Assembly: GCA_910579615.1 (NCBI GenBank) | Contig: CAJTUA010000005.1 | Coordinates: forward strand, 20,023 to 84,022 | DNA length: 64,000 nucleotides | Reading direction: 5' to 3' | From: an uncultured Lachnospiraceae bacterium | Lineage (GTDB): Bacteria; Bacillota; Clostridia; Lachnospirales; Lachnospiraceae | Part shown: positions 22,795-32,735 of the stretch, piece after piece | How the letters are laid out: each line of letters begins with the position of its first letter | Position numbering within the stretch: the first letter of the stretch is position 1 | Translations under genes and position numbers: made by a program | Notes under the pieces: generated by a model | What the model was told of the DNA's origin: nothing | Database searches by the model: none | The model's input: the letters and a program-made list of their open reading frames with translations, nothing else

Positions 22795-24177
22795 TTATCG
22801 GCATGTAATATCCCGCCGCAGTTTGAAGAGCGCATACAGGTTTGGGATGGCAAGGAAGAGGTTCGCGAAATCCGTCAGCTCCCATATCAGGCTCATCGAC
22901 AGGACAGTGCCAAGGAAAATCATGACAATATAAAAGGTTTTGTAAAGGAAAATGCCGCGCTCTCCGACGAGGAAGAGGGTGGCTTTTTCGCCAAAATAAG
23001 ACCATCCGGTCAGAGTGGCAAACGCGAATGCCATCAGGCAGAGATTCAGCATGGGTGGTCCCCCGGCGGACAGGCGTAAAAATGCTGCCGTGGTCAGTTC
23101 GTTCATGGAAAATCCTGCCATAAGCTCCGGGGAAGCGATTGCGGTTGTCAGGATGGCAAGCCCGGTCAGCGCGCAGATGACCACAGTATCCCAGAAGGTT
23201 GCGGTCATGGAAATAAGTGCCTGCCGCTGCGGGGTGGGGGTCTGCGCATCGGCCGCGGCGATAGCAGCCGTTCCAAGCCCTGCCTCATTGGTAAACAGTC
23301 CGCGCGTCACGCCGTAGCGCAGCGCGCTCATAAACGCCCCGGAGAGCACGCCTGCAGAGATGGCTTTTGCGGAGAAGGCGCAGCGCAGCATCAGGGTGAT
23401 GGCGGTGGGAAGATATGTAATGTTTTTTCCGAGAATCAGGACACAGCAAAAAAGGAACAGCCCGCCCATTGCCGGAACAATGCGGATACAGAATTTGTGG
23501 ATTCGCCCCGCCCCGCCGACAATGATAATTCCAATCAGCAGTGCCAGACCGATGCCGACCGGGATGCGCGGCAGGCCAAAGGAAACCGCCGCGTCCGCGA
23601 AGGCGCGCGACTGTGTGGAACAGCTCATGCAGCAGGCGGCAAAGATGACAGCAGCCGCATAGACGCGGGCAAGCCCTTTTTTGTGGAGGCGGTCCTGCAA
23701 TACGACCATCGGGCCGCCCGTATAGCTTCCGTCGGCATTCTGCCTGCGGTGCAGGATGGAGAGGAAGCATTCCGCGTAGGAGGTTGCCATGCCGAATACT
23801 CCGGTTAAAAAGCACCAGAACAAAGCACCGGGACCGCCTAGGTAGATGGCGGAAGAAACGCCGATGATATTCCCGGTGCCAAGCGTTGCCGCGAGCGTTG
23901 TAGTAAGCGCCATAAGGCCGGAGACCTTGCGGGTGCCAGGCTTTTCGCTGTCGGACGTAGCCGGTGCGGGTGCGGGCTTTTTACTTTGCGTGGCTGTTTT
24001 GGCATTTGCTGTTTTTTCACCGCCCCCGACCGAATAGCGGATGCCGGAAAGCAGTTTTTTTTGGACACAGCCGGTATGTACCGTAAAATAGAGGTGGAAC
24101 AAGCTTAAAACAATCAGCATTGGTCCACCCCAAAACAATGAGTTTATACGGGAAAGAAGGGATTCCAGATACTGCAT
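22795..24177 (-). CDS. AGCS-family sodium:alanine/glycine symporter
   Basis: A 460-aa integral membrane protein with about ten helices and family motifs such as LAATLGTGNIIGVSSAIYLGGPGALFW and RYGVTRGLFTNEAGLGTAAIA. AGCS transporters take up alanine or glycine with sodium. A Lys/Ala-rich stretch between helix 1 and the conserved core (about 50-85) is longer than usual. It is monocistronic and convergent with the kinase gene. Confidence 0.9.
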   Translation of the reverse strand: MQYLESLLSRINSLFWGGPMLIVLSLFHLYFTVHTGCVQKKLLSGIRYSVGGGEKTANAKTATQSKKPAPAPATSDSEKPGTRKVSGLMALTTTLAATLGTGNIIGVSSAIYLGGPGALFWCFLTGVFGMATSYAECFLSILHRRQNADGSYTGGPMVVLQDRLHKKGLARVYAAAVIFAACCMSCSTQSRAFADAAVSFGLPRIPVGIGLALLIGIIIVGGAGRIHKFCIRIVPAMGGLFLFCCVLILGKNITYLPTAITLMLRCAFSAKAISAGVLSGAFMSALRYGVTRGLFTNEAGLGTAAIAAADAQTPTPQRQALISMTATFWDTVVICALTGLAILTTAIASPELMAGFSMNELTTAAFLRLSAGGPPMLNLCLMAFAFATLTGWSYFGEKATLFLVGERGIFLYKTFYIVMIFLGTVLSMSLIWELTDFANLFLAIPNLYALFKLRRDITCR

Positions 24178-24262
24178 GGGGGTTCTCCTTAAAGCGGTGT
24201 AAAGCTTTTATGTTTTATGTCCATACAGTATATGTCTTAGAAAAAGGAGGAAGTACAAGAAT

Positions 24263-27200
24263 TTAAAAATCCTGAACCACTTCGATTTCCTTTACAATTT
24301 CCCTCCCTTCCCTGGTAACCGTTACAACAACCTTTTGCGCATCCGCCACAACCACAATCGAATCCGCTTCTTCCTCTGTCAGATTCTCAAGCCCTGGCAG
24401 CGGATAAATTTTCCAATCCTTCCCCGCTGCCTGGTAGTAAAGTTTCGGCTCTTCCGTATCGAACCCTGCGACCACCGCCCGGCAGTCTTCCTCGTCATAA
24501 CGCCAGTTAAAAGAGCCTTCCGCCAGTTTTTCGCGCGGATAGTCGTGCGGGTAAATATGCATGAGGCTACCGTACATATCATAAGTGGCAATCATATGGT
24601 CGGATGCAGGTTCGGATAATGCTAGGACATGGACACCGTTCTGAAGGAACTCCAGGGTTTTCTTTTTGCTGTCCGCATAAAATGCATCTACTTTCTGCTG
24701 CGTGTCAAACTCTGGTGAAATCCCGCCCTTTACAATAATATAATGTGTATCATCGGTGTAATAAATGTTACTTCCCGGAAGCATGAAAATTGGAACGAAC
24801 AGCCCTTCCACAAAACCATTTTCATCCGGCAGTGCAAAATGGTCCACTTCATACTCATCCAGGACGGTACGCTCCTGCAAATCCTCCGTCAACTCAACAA
24901 TCTGGAATAGAACCCCTCCATACATGACAAATGCATTTTCAAAATCATAGCGGTAGACCTGGCTGCCAAACGGATGCTCCCCCTGTGCTGTCTGCAAATC
25001 ATAATGATGGAAGGTAGCGTCGGAAAGGGAGAGGGCTTCCCCGGTGCCTGGTGCGAACAAATCGTCAAGTTCCTTTGCGGTAAGCAGTTCCTTGCGGTAT
25101 TCGCCCACAAAGTAAGTGTCCTTGCCAACCATCAGATAATCCGGTCCGAATTTTAACTGGGTGCCGACGAATTGTTCCATTTCTTCCTGCGAAAGCCCGT
25201 CTGTTGGGGCATGCGGCGGAATAAAATAGCTTGTGACAGCCCAGGTTCCGGTGAGGGGGCGGGAGGTAAAATCGTATGCCTCCTCCTGCTTTCCGACGAG
25301 GATGTAGCCATTCTCATTTTCGGCAGGCGCAAGGGAAAGGGTTGTTTTGGAGTCAGGATAGGCATGGGATGAAACGCGTGTATAGAAAGTCAGGGTGGTG
25401 CTGTGGCCATCGTCTGCCATTTGGATACTGGCATCCTCAAAAACGCAGTGGCTTTTTGACGGGATGCGGATGTAATAATATCCGTCCTCGTAAATAATAT
25501 CGCCATCCTCCTGGGATAAGTCCTGCGGGTTTGGAACATATTCGGACAATACCTTTCCAAAAAGTGCGCGGATTTGGGCATCGAGCGTTTGGGTGCTTAC
25601 TTTTGCATAAGCGGTTGTCATGTCACGGTGTTTGGAGTAGCGGTTGACATTCTCGCCAAGGAAATTCTGGCTGTAGCATTGGAACAAATAGTCCTTCCAG
25701 AATGAAATGCCAAGGTCACTCTCGCCTGAAAAATCAGGCATGAAGAGGGTGGATTGCTGCAGTGCGGCGATATCTTTATCAGAAATCTGGACAGCAAGTT
25801 TTTGGTCAGGGGGAGTTAAGGTCTCTTCTTCCTTTCCGATAAGGATATAGCCAAATTCTGTTTCGGCAGGCTGCAAATAGAGTGTGACCTGCGTCATTGA
25901 AAAGTCATCATCCCTTTGGTATTTCGTGAAAATCATTTTGTTTGTCCCGCTATCGAGAGGAATTAGGATTGGGCTTCCAAGGAAATAATCAGAGGAGTCC
26001 GGAAATTCTGAAATTCTCACGTAATAGCAGCCGTCCTCATAAAAAATATTACTGCCGTCTGTCAGTGCATGAGGATTTGAAACTTGGTCGGAAACGGCTT
26101 TCCCAAAAAGCTTTATTGTGGTTTCATCCAGTTTGTCTGCTGCGATTTTGTAGTAGGCAGTGTCAGAGGCGTATGCCTCCATGGAACGGGTGACGGTAGT
26201 AAAGCCGAAAAACTCCTCTGCTTCCTTGCCGCTAAGGTTTGTGAAGGTGGAGAATAAATACGCGCTCCAGAATGCGGAATCCATGTCTTCCTCCGATGCA
26301 AAATCCGGGGTAGAGAGGAAGATATTTTGTATGGTAGAGTATACGTCGATTTCAAAGGTGACGTGGTTTGCGGTGTTTTGGTTAATGTTTGCGGAAGTAT
26401 TTGTGAGCAGGTTGCTGTTGCCATAACCGCCATCGCCGTGATTGTCCGTATGGCTTCCGGTTGGTGCAGCGTCATTTTCCTCTGTTTTTGGGATGGTCAT
26501 AAATGCTGCCGCGCAGAATACGGTAAGCAGCAAGACAAAGCCGAGGACAAGAAAATTCTTTTTTTGTTTTTTCATAATATTTTTCACACGCCTTTCTGTG
26601 TTGGATTCGCCGAAGGCGGGACCTGCGTGCAGGCCGCTCTGGTGCTCGGCGAAGGAAAGTAGGGTTTTTGCGTAATCTTTGCGCTGTCCGTCAGCGGCAA
26701 GACGCAGGGTGGCCTCGTCGCAAAACATTTCCATGTCCTGGTTTATTTTGTGCACGGCAAGCCAGACGAGTGGATTCCACCAGTGCAGGCACAAACAGAG
26801 GGTTCCTGCAAAATGCAGGAGCGGGTCGCGGTGGCGGATGTGGGTCTGCTCGTGGGCGAGGACATGTTCTTTTGCGCTTGGCGGCATATGGTACGGCAGG
26901 ATAATCCGCGGGGAAAGGATGCCAATGACGAACGGGGAGGCAATGTTTTCACAGAGCCAGATGTTGCCGTTCTCACAGACTGCCGTGGAAATCCTGCGTT
27001 TCAGAAGGAAAAATTGTGCGGCAAACAGGAGGGTGAGCGTGAGTGCCCCGATGAGGTATAGGACCGGCAGCAGAAGGGAAACGATGTGTTTCGTCCTGGC
27101 TGTGCCGTAGGATGTGGGGCGGGAAGCATCTGCGCCCTGTGAGCCGTCTTGTGCTGTCTGTCGGGGAGCATCCGTACCCTGTGAGCCGACCTGTGCCGTG

Positions 27201-27616
27201 GATTGGGAGGCATCATCCAATTCCGCATTATGCCTGTTGCCCGGCAGGGCAGGAGGGCGGTGCGCATCTGCCGCGGCATCATCCACAAGGGGCAGATGGT
27301 TAGCGGCTTTACCAAAAGAGCGGTTCGCAAATTCGTCTGCGGCGAGAAGGGCGAACCGTGCCGCATTTTGGGAAGCATTACCGAAAACGGTGTCCGGTAT
27401 GTCCTGCGCGGACTGCATAAAAGGAAATTCCGGCAGCAGGCTAAACTGCGTTTCAATGAAAACAGGGCATAAAAGGCGAACCATAACCAAGAGCCAGAGC
27501 AATCTGGTATAAAGGCCGGAATATTTTTTTAAAAGCAGCCGTGCGGCAAGAACAATCAGAATCAATATGCTTGCCTGAAAGCCCATGCGCCAGAGGGTAT
27601 GTAGGATGGCGGTCAT
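24263..27616 (-). CDS. BlaR1/MecR1-type M56 metallopeptidase with unusual sensor region
   Basis: A 1117-aa membrane antirepressor protease. N-terminal membrane helices and an M56 domain carry the zinc motif HEQTH (in VLAHEQTHIRHRD, about residue 255) and the EMFCDEA motif. A further membrane helix (FLVLGFVLLLTVFCAAAF) follows. The extracellular part is not a penicillin-binding domain. It has two tandem copies of a ~180-residue unit (SAFWSAYLF..FYEDGCYYVRI..GYILIGKEEE, then ISFWKDYLF..IYEDGYYYIRI..GYILVGKQEE) and a 320-residue C-terminal part. ATG 27616 follows AAAGGAG. The BlaI-type partner is directly upstream. On signal, such proteins cleave BlaI repressors. Confidence 0.88.
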   Translation of the reverse strand: MTAILHTLWRMGFQASILILIVLAARLLLKKYSGLYTRLLWLLVMVRLLCPVFIETQFSLLPEFPFMQSAQDIPDTVFGNASQNAARFALLAADEFANRSFGKAANHLPLVDDAAADAHRPPALPGNRHNAELDDASQSTAQVGSQGTDAPRQTAQDGSQGADASRPTSYGTARTKHIVSLLLPVLYLIGALTLTLLFAAQFFLLKRRISTAVCENGNIWLCENIASPFVIGILSPRIILPYHMPPSAKEHVLAHEQTHIRHRDPLLHFAGTLCLCLHWWNPLVWLAVHKINQDMEMFCDEATLRLAADGQRKDYAKTLLSFAEHQSGLHAGPAFGESNTERRVKNIMKKQKKNFLVLGFVLLLTVFCAAAFMTIPKTEENDAAPTGSHTDNHGDGGYGNSNLLTNTSANINQNTANHVTFEIDVYSTIQNIFLSTPDFASEEDMDSAFWSAYLFSTFTNLSGKEAEEFFGFTTVTRSMEAYASDTAYYKIAADKLDETTIKLFGKAVSDQVSNPHALTDGSNIFYEDGCYYVRISEFPDSSDYFLGSPILIPLDSGTNKMIFTKYQRDDDFSMTQVTLYLQPAETEFGYILIGKEEETLTPPDQKLAVQISDKDIAALQQSTLFMPDFSGESDLGISFWKDYLFQCYSQNFLGENVNRYSKHRDMTTAYAKVSTQTLDAQIRALFGKVLSEYVPNPQDLSQEDGDIIYEDGYYYIRIPSKSHCVFEDASIQMADDGHSTTLTFYTRVSSHAYPDSKTTLSLAPAENENGYILVGKQEEAYDFTSRPLTGTWAVTSYFIPPHAPTDGLSQEEMEQFVGTQLKFGPDYLMVGKDTYFVGEYRKELLTAKELDDLFAPGTGEALSLSDATFHHYDLQTAQGEHPFGSQVYRYDFENAFVMYGGVLFQIVELTEDLQERTVLDEYEVDHFALPDENGFVEGLFVPIFMLPGSNIYYTDDTHYIIVKGGISPEFDTQQKVDAFYADSKKKTLEFLQNGVHVLALSEPASDHMIATYDMYGSLMHIYPHDYPREKLAEGSFNWRYDEEDCRAVVAGFDTEEPKLYYQAAGKDWKIYPLPGLENLTEEEADSIVVVADAQKVVVTVTREGREIVKEIEVVQDF

Positions 27617-27688
27617 TTCAAAGCTCCTTTCCATAAAAGATGCGCTCAGAGGTACCAAAATATGGCTTCCATTCTTTCGCTCAATACG

Positions 27689-28063
27689 TCAGCCTGCCGT
27701 ATTTTCCTCCCCATCCTCCGCCTCGTCAATGAGCTGCCGGATGCGCTCGGCTTCCTCCTTGGAAAGCTTGCGGTCCTTTAAAAAGGCGGCAAGGAAGGTA
27801 GGAATATGGCCATGGCTGGTGCGCTGTAACAGCTCCTCGCTTTCCTGCCGGTCCACCTCGGTTTTTCCGACCAGGGAGGAGACGATGGTATTTTCATTTT
27901 TTACAATTCCTTTGTCGGAGAGTTTTTTGATGACGGTGTAAGTGGTGGATTTTTTCCAACCAAGCGCTTCGTTGCAAAGCTGTACCAGTTTTGGGCTGGT
28001 GACCGGTTCATTCTCCCAGAGAATGCATAAAAAACGGTATTCGCTCTCAAATATTTTTTCCAT
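27689..28063 (-). CDS. BlaI/MecI-family repressor
   Basis: A 124-aa penicillinase-repressor-type winged-helix protein. EYRFLCILWENEPVTSPKLV (about 7-26) and KKSTTYTVIKKLSDKGIV (about 36-53) form the DNA-binding part. FLAAFLKDRKLSKEEAERIRQLID is the dimerisation helix. ATG 28063 follows AAAGGAG; a longer frame to 28414 has no site and crosses the promoter. It is co-transcribed with the M56 protease gene 72 bases downstream, its likely antagonist. Confidence 0.9.
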   Translation of the reverse strand: MEKIFESEYRFLCILWENEPVTSPKLVQLCNEALGWKKSTTYTVIKKLSDKGIVKNENTIVSSLVGKTEVDRQESEELLQRTSHGHIPTFLAAFLKDRKLSKEEAERIRQLIDEAEDGEENTAG

Positions 28064-28142
28064 AGATAATGCTCCTTTCGATGTTCTTTCCGCAGCAAGC
28101 AAAATGATTTGCAGCCAAGCGGTGATGATAGTATCACAATGT

Positions 28143-28195
28143 GGTCTACCGTAATAGGCTGACTGTAGTTTATCATAATAGACCGAAGATGTCAA
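28143..28195 (-). promoter_or_regulatory. blaI-blaR1 promoter with overlapping dyad
   Basis: On the minus strand TTGACA (28195-28190), 17 bp and TAAACT (28172-28167). GGTCTA (28143-28148) and TAGACC (28179-28184) form an inverted repeat overlapping the -10 region and transcription start, a plausible BlaI site, although it does not match the classic TACA/TGTA operator. Confidence 0.65.
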
Positions 28196-28247
28196 GAGGA
28201 AATTCGCCATAAAAAGTAGAAAAGCGGACCGCTTGAAAATTTTCTGG

Positions 28248-28275
28248 TTGACAATCCGAAAAATTATGCTAAAAT
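28248..28275 (+). promoter_or_regulatory. pheST promoter
   Basis: TTGACA, 16 bp and TAAAAT preceded by TG. Start near 28282. Confidence 0.8.
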
Positions 28276-28281
28276 AGTTCA

Positions 28282-28596
28282 CATAATAAAATTCTGCATC
28301 TGCCCATGCGGGTGCAGGCTGAAAATGCGATGATGGTGTACGCATATTTTGTGGCAGACTGTTGTTTTCACTCAGAGAAGGGGAGCCACCGGCTGAAAGC
28401 TTCCCCGTGTTCAAAGGACAGTTGACTTTCGCACCGGAGCAGCGGCATTGAATTTTTTAAATCCCAGTAGGTGCCGACGTTTCATGCGCGTTACGCATGT
28501 CATTGAGTGTCCGCCGGAATCCGGCGGGAATCAGGGTGGTACCGCGAAGTAGATTACTCCGTCCCTTTTGTGTTGCAGAAGGGGCGGATTTTTTTA
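28282..28596 (+). ncRNA. T-box leader (tRNA-Phe responsive)
   Basis: The T-box core AGGGTGGTACCGCG is at 28533-28546, followed by the terminator hairpin with CCGTCCC/GGGGCGG-type arms and a T7 run (to about 28596). A long structured stem I region precedes it. Uncharged tRNA stabilises the antiterminator and allows pheST expression. TTC triplets that could serve as the specifier occur near 28411 and 28428, and I cannot choose between them. Confidence 0.92.
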
Positions 28597-28801
28597 TGCG
28601 CAGGGGCGGGGAGTGGAGAAAAGCATTCCCCCTGCTCGATTGTGCAGGGGTGCGAATGTGCATAGAAATGCACATGGAATTTAGCCGCTGTCCTTCTGTA
28701 ACGTTTATTCCGTCTGTTTTTTGTTTTGTGTGCTGCCGGACCAGAAAACAGGCAGGTTCTTTAAAACCAACGCAAACCGCAGCACAGAAAGAGGACTTTT
28801 T
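28597..28801. other. Spacer between T-box terminator and pheS
   Basis: About 200 bases with no gene. It holds a palindrome GAATGTGCATAGAAATGCAC (28655-28674) that recurs after the lysine riboswitch at 51197, and also GCATTCCCCCTGC / GTGCAGGGGTGC arms. Confidence 0.5.
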
Positions 28802-29821
28802 ATGAAGGAGAAATTAGCTGAATTAAAGGAAAAGGCGCTCGCACAGATTACTGCGTCGGAAAGCCTGGACAAACTCAACGATATCCGCGTGGCGTTCCTT
28901 GGAAAGAAGGGCGAGCTGACAGACATGCTCAAATCCTTAAAGGATGTTGCGCCAGCCGAGCGCCCAGCCGTCGGGCAGATGGTCAATGAGGCGAGGGCGG
29001 CGATTGAGGCGAGGTTAGAGGAGCGCAGGCAGGCGTTTGAGAAGAAGCTGCGCGAGGAAAAAATGGCGGCGGAGACAATCGATGTGACGCTGCCGGGCAA
29101 AAAGCCGATGCTTGGGCACCGCCATCCGAATACCATTGCGCTTGAGGAGGTGGAGCGCATTTTTGTCGGCATGGGCTACGAGGTCGTGGAAGGGCCGGAG
29201 GTCGAGTACGATTACTACAATTTCGAGGCGTTAAATATTCCGAAAAACCATCCGGCAAGGGATGAGCAGGATACCTTTTATGTGACGGACAATATTGTGC
29301 TGCGCACGCAGACTTCCTCCGTGCAGGCGCATGTGATGGAGCAGGGGAAGCTCCCGATACGCATTATCGCGCCGGGCAGGGTGTTCCGCTCGGATGAGGT
29401 GGACGCGACGCATTCGCCGAGCTTCCATCAGATTGAAGGGCTGGTCATCGATAAGCATATCACCTTTGCGGATTTGAAGGGGACACTTGCGGAATTCGCG
29501 AGGGAGCTCTTTGGCGCGGATACGAAGGTGAAGTTCCGCCCGCACCATTTCCCATTTACGGAGCCATCGGCGGAGGTGGATGTATCCTGCTTTAAATGCG
29601 GCGGCAAGGGCTGCCGTTTCTGCAAGGGTTCGGGCTGGATTGAAATTCTTGGCTGTGGCGTGGTGCACCCGCATGTGTTGGAAATGAGCGGCATCAACCC
29701 GGAGAAATATACGGGGTTCGCGTTCGGCGTGGGGTTAGAGCGCATTGCGCTGTTAAAATATGAGATTGATGATATGCGTCTGCTGTATGAGAATGACGTG
29801 CGGTTCTTAAAGCAGTTTTAA
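28802..29821 (+). CDS. pheS: Phenylalanyl-tRNA synthetase alpha subunit
   Basis: A 339-aa catalytic subunit joining phenylalanine to tRNA-Phe with ATP. N-terminal coiled coil (1-90), then class II motifs: LGHRHPNTIALEEVERIF, motif 2 (RTQTSSVQAHVME, GRVFRSDEVDATHSPSFHQIEG) and motif 3 (FAFGVGLERIALLKYEIDD). ATG 28802 follows AGAGG; a longer frame to 28721 is spurious. Controlled by the T-box and co-transcribed with pheT. Confidence 0.97.
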   Translation: MKEKLAELKEKALAQITASESLDKLNDIRVAFLGKKGELTDMLKSLKDVAPAERPAVGQMVNEARAAIEARLEERRQAFEKKLREEKMAAETIDVTLPGKKPMLGHRHPNTIALEEVERIFVGMGYEVVEGPEVEYDYYNFEALNIPKNHPARDEQDTFYVTDNIVLRTQTSSVQAHVMEQGKLPIRIIAPGRVFRSDEVDATHSPSFHQIEGLVIDKHITFADLKGTLAEFARELFGADTKVKFRPHHFPFTEPSAEVDVSCFKCGGKGCRFCKGSGWIEILGCGVVHPHVLEMSGINPEKYTGFAFGVGLERIALLKYEIDDMRLLYENDVRFLKQF

Positions 29822-29826
29822 AAACA

Positions 29827-29925
29827 GTAAATTCCCGTATGACCCCCCAATGGGATTTTTCGGAGGGAAGCGGAGAAAAAGCCCATTGCCGATAAAGGGT
29901 TCAGGAGGGGATTTACGGAACTGGA
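29827..29925 (+). repeat. Long-hairpin repeat between pheS and pheT
   Basis: The most diverged member of the family also seen at 35948, 52235 and 56781. Inner stem CAATGGG/CCCATTG with TTTTTC/GAAAAA encloses the conserved loop GGAGGGAAGCGGA, and an outer GGGTTC..GGAGGGG side ends in CGGAACT. It lies inside the operon and is therefore transcribed. Confidence 0.65.
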
Positions 29926-29976
29926 AATAAAATAAAATCAATCGCCGCTGATTTCGCGGCAGAAAAGAGGTAAGGT

Positions 29977-32415
29977 ATGAATACACCGCTTTCATGGATT
30001 AAAGCATACGTGCCGGAGCTTGACTGCACGGCACAGGAATATACGGATGCGATGACGCTTTCCGGCACGAAGGTGGAGGGCTTTGAATGTTTTGACGCTG
30101 ATTTGGAGAAAATCGTGGTCGGGAAGGTGCTTAAGGTGGAGCGCCATCCGGATGCGGATAAATTAGTCATCTGCCAGGTACAGATTGACGAGGAAGGAAA
30201 TACCGTACAGATTGTGACGGGCGCGCCGAATGTATTTGAGGGCGCTATCGTTCCGGTTGTGTTGGATGGCGGGCGCGTGGCGGGCGGCCATAACGGGGAG
30301 AAAACACCGGGTGGCATCAAAATTAAGAAGGGCAAACTCCGCGGCGTGGAATCCCACGGCATGATGTGTTCGATTGAGGAGCTTGGCTCTAGCCGGGAAA
30401 TGTACCCGGACGCGCCGGAGGAAGGGCTTTATATTTTCAACAACAACCCGGCTTATGCCGATTTGAAAATCGGTTCGGACGCGGTGGAGGCGCTCGGGCT
30501 GCACGATGTAAATTTTGAGTACGAGGTTACAAGCAACCGCGTGGATTGCTTTGGCGTGCTTGGCATTGCGCGCGAGGCGGCGGCGACCTTCGGCAAGAAA
30601 TTCGTGCCTCCGGTTGTGGCACAGACCGGAAATGATGAGAAGGCATCGGATTATGTGTCGGTGGAAATCCAGGATACAGAACTTTGCTCCCGCTATGTCG
30701 GCAGGGTGGTCAAAAATATTAAGATTGCCCCGTCTCCGATGTGGATGCAGAGAAGGCTTGCGGCAAATGGCATCCGCCCGATTAACAATATCGTTGACAT
30801 TACCAATTATGTGATGGAGGAATACGCGCAGCCAATGCACGCATATGACCTTGATTTGCTTTCCGGACATAAGATTATCGTGCGCCGCGCACACGACGGG
30901 GAGGAATTCGTGACATTGGACGGCCAGGCGCGCAAGGTGGATTCGTCCATGCTAATGATTTGTGACGGCGAGAAGGCGGTCGGCATTGCCGGGATTATGG
31001 GCGGTGAGAATTCAAAAATCACGGACGATGTGAAGACAATGTTGTTTGAGGCGGCTTGTTTTGACGGCACGAACATCCGGCTTTCCGGCAAAAAGCTTGG
31101 GATGCGCACGGATGCGGCGGCGAAGTTTGAGAAGGGGCTTGACCCGAATAATGCGATGGCGGCGATGAACCGTGCGTGCCAGCTGATTGAGGAGCTTGGC
31201 GCGGGTGAGGTGGTCGGCGGCGCGGTGGACGTTTACCCGAATCCGCGTGTGGAAAAGCGTGTGAAATTCGATTATGAGCGCACGAATGCCGTGCTCGGAA
31301 CAAATCTTGACAAGCAGACGATGATTGGCTATTTTAAGAAGATTGATTTGGGGTACGATGAGGTGGCGGATGAGGTGATTGTGCCGACCTGGAGGCAGGA
31401 TGTGAATGCGCAGTGTGACCTTGACGAGGAGGTGGCGCGCTTTTTTGGCTACGACAATATCCCGGCGACATTGCCAAACGGCGAGGCGACAACAGGGAAG
31501 CTTTCGTTCAAGCTGCGTATTGAGGCGGTGGCAAGGCAGATGGCGGAGCAGTTCGGATTTTTCGAGGCCCAGAATTATTCGTTCGAGAGCCCGAAGGTAT
31601 TTGAAAAACTCATGATTCCGCAGGAGGATGCGCTGCGCAAAGCGGTTGTCATCAGCAATCCGCTCGGTGAGGATTACAGCATAATGCGCACGCTTCCGCT
31701 AAACGGCCTGTTGGTCTCCCTTGCGACGAACTACAACCGCCGCAATAAGAATGTGCGCCTGTATGAGCTGGCAAAGGTGTATCTGCCGAAGGAACTGCCG
31801 CTTGGGGAGCTGCCGGATGAGCGCGTGCAGTTTACGCTCGGCTTCTACGGCGAAGGGGATTTCTTCGATTTAAAGGGCGTGGTGGAGGAATTCCTGGAAA
31901 AAGCCGGGATAAACGATATCCTGACCTATGACCCGGCGGCGGGCAAGCCGTTTTTGCATCCGGGCAGGCAGGCAAATATCTGTGATAAAGACGAGGTGAT
32001 TGGTTATCTTGGCGAGGTTCATCCGGAAGTGGCGGACCGCTATGGCATCGGCGAGAAAGTGTACGTGGCGGTGCTTGATATGCCGTCTATTGTAAAGAAG
32101 GCAAGCTTTGACACGAAATATACCGGAATCGCGAAATTCCCGCCGGTAACCCGCGACATCAGCATGGTGATGAAGAAGGAGATTCTGGCCGGACAGGTGG
32201 AGGAAATCATCCGCAAAAACGGCGGGAAGTATCTGGAGCATTACGAGCTCTTTGATATTTACGAGGGGGCGCAGATTGCACAGGGGCACAAGTCGATGGC
32301 ATACTCCGTCAGCTTCCGCGCGAAGGATAAGACGCTTGAGGATGCGGAGGTAAACGCGGCAATGGAGAAAATCCTGAAAGGTTTAAAGACATTGGGAATT
32401 GAGCTGCGCTCGTAA
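29977..32415 (+). CDS. pheT: Phenylalanyl-tRNA synthetase beta subunit
   Basis: An 812-aa subunit of the alpha2-beta2 enzyme. An N-terminal tRNA-binding EMAP/OB domain (about 40-150), B3/B4 editing domain (FEYEVTSNRVDCFGVLGIARE onward), B5 domain, catalytic-like core, and C-terminal ferredoxin-fold anticodon-binding domain (FPPVTRDISMVMK, about 720-812) follow the normal order. The ATG follows AAGAGGTAAGGT. Length is usual. Confidence 0.97.
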   Translation: MNTPLSWIKAYVPELDCTAQEYTDAMTLSGTKVEGFECFDADLEKIVVGKVLKVERHPDADKLVICQVQIDEEGNTVQIVTGAPNVFEGAIVPVVLDGGRVAGGHNGEKTPGGIKIKKGKLRGVESHGMMCSIEELGSSREMYPDAPEEGLYIFNNNPAYADLKIGSDAVEALGLHDVNFEYEVTSNRVDCFGVLGIAREAAATFGKKFVPPVVAQTGNDEKASDYVSVEIQDTELCSRYVGRVVKNIKIAPSPMWMQRRLAANGIRPINNIVDITNYVMEEYAQPMHAYDLDLLSGHKIIVRRAHDGEEFVTLDGQARKVDSSMLMICDGEKAVGIAGIMGGENSKITDDVKTMLFEAACFDGTNIRLSGKKLGMRTDAAAKFEKGLDPNNAMAAMNRACQLIEELGAGEVVGGAVDVYPNPRVEKRVKFDYERTNAVLGTNLDKQTMIGYFKKIDLGYDEVADEVIVPTWRQDVNAQCDLDEEVARFFGYDNIPATLPNGEATTGKLSFKLRIEAVARQMAEQFGFFEAQNYSFESPKVFEKLMIPQEDALRKAVVISNPLGEDYSIMRTLPLNGLLVSLATNYNRRNKNVRLYELAKVYLPKELPLGELPDERVQFTLGFYGEGDFFDLKGVVEEFLEKAGINDILTYDPAAGKPFLHPGRQANICDKDEVIGYLGEVHPEVADRYGIGEKVYVAVLDMPSIVKKASFDTKYTGIAKFPPVTRDISMVMKKEILAGQVEEIIRKNGGKYLEHYELFDIYEGAQIAQGHKSMAYSVSFRAKDKTLEDAEVNAAMEKILKGLKTLGIELRS

Positions 32416-32458
32416 TCCCTTGCAGCCGGACACAACACAAAAAGGAAAAAGCCTGAAC

Positions 32459-32504
32459 ATGCTCCATCCGGTCAGAAAGCCTGATTTCTGACCGGATGGA
32501 GCAT
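32459..32504 (+). terminator. Long inverted repeat after pheT
   Basis: GCTCCATCCGGTCAGAAA and TTTCTGACCGGATGGAGC form an 18-bp perfect stem around 6 bases. The following T-run is weak (ATTTGGCATT). It is the likely end of pheST. The remaining 230 bases before the next gene hold no gene. Confidence 0.65.
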
Positions 32505-32735
32505 TTGGCATTACAGGAAAATCCTGCCCGGATACATCCTGTTATTGTAGAGAAAAAAGACGAAAAATGACATTGATATGCCACATTCTCTTGTTAGAAT
32601 ACCCGCGTATTTTGTGTTTTTGGCGCGACAAAAAGGAACTTATTGGATATGCCCCGGAAAATCTTCAGGATGCGGATTTTTTTCGCCCTTAAGAAAAGAA
32701 CGGTGGTTTTCTTGGAATAATTGACGGAGGATGTT

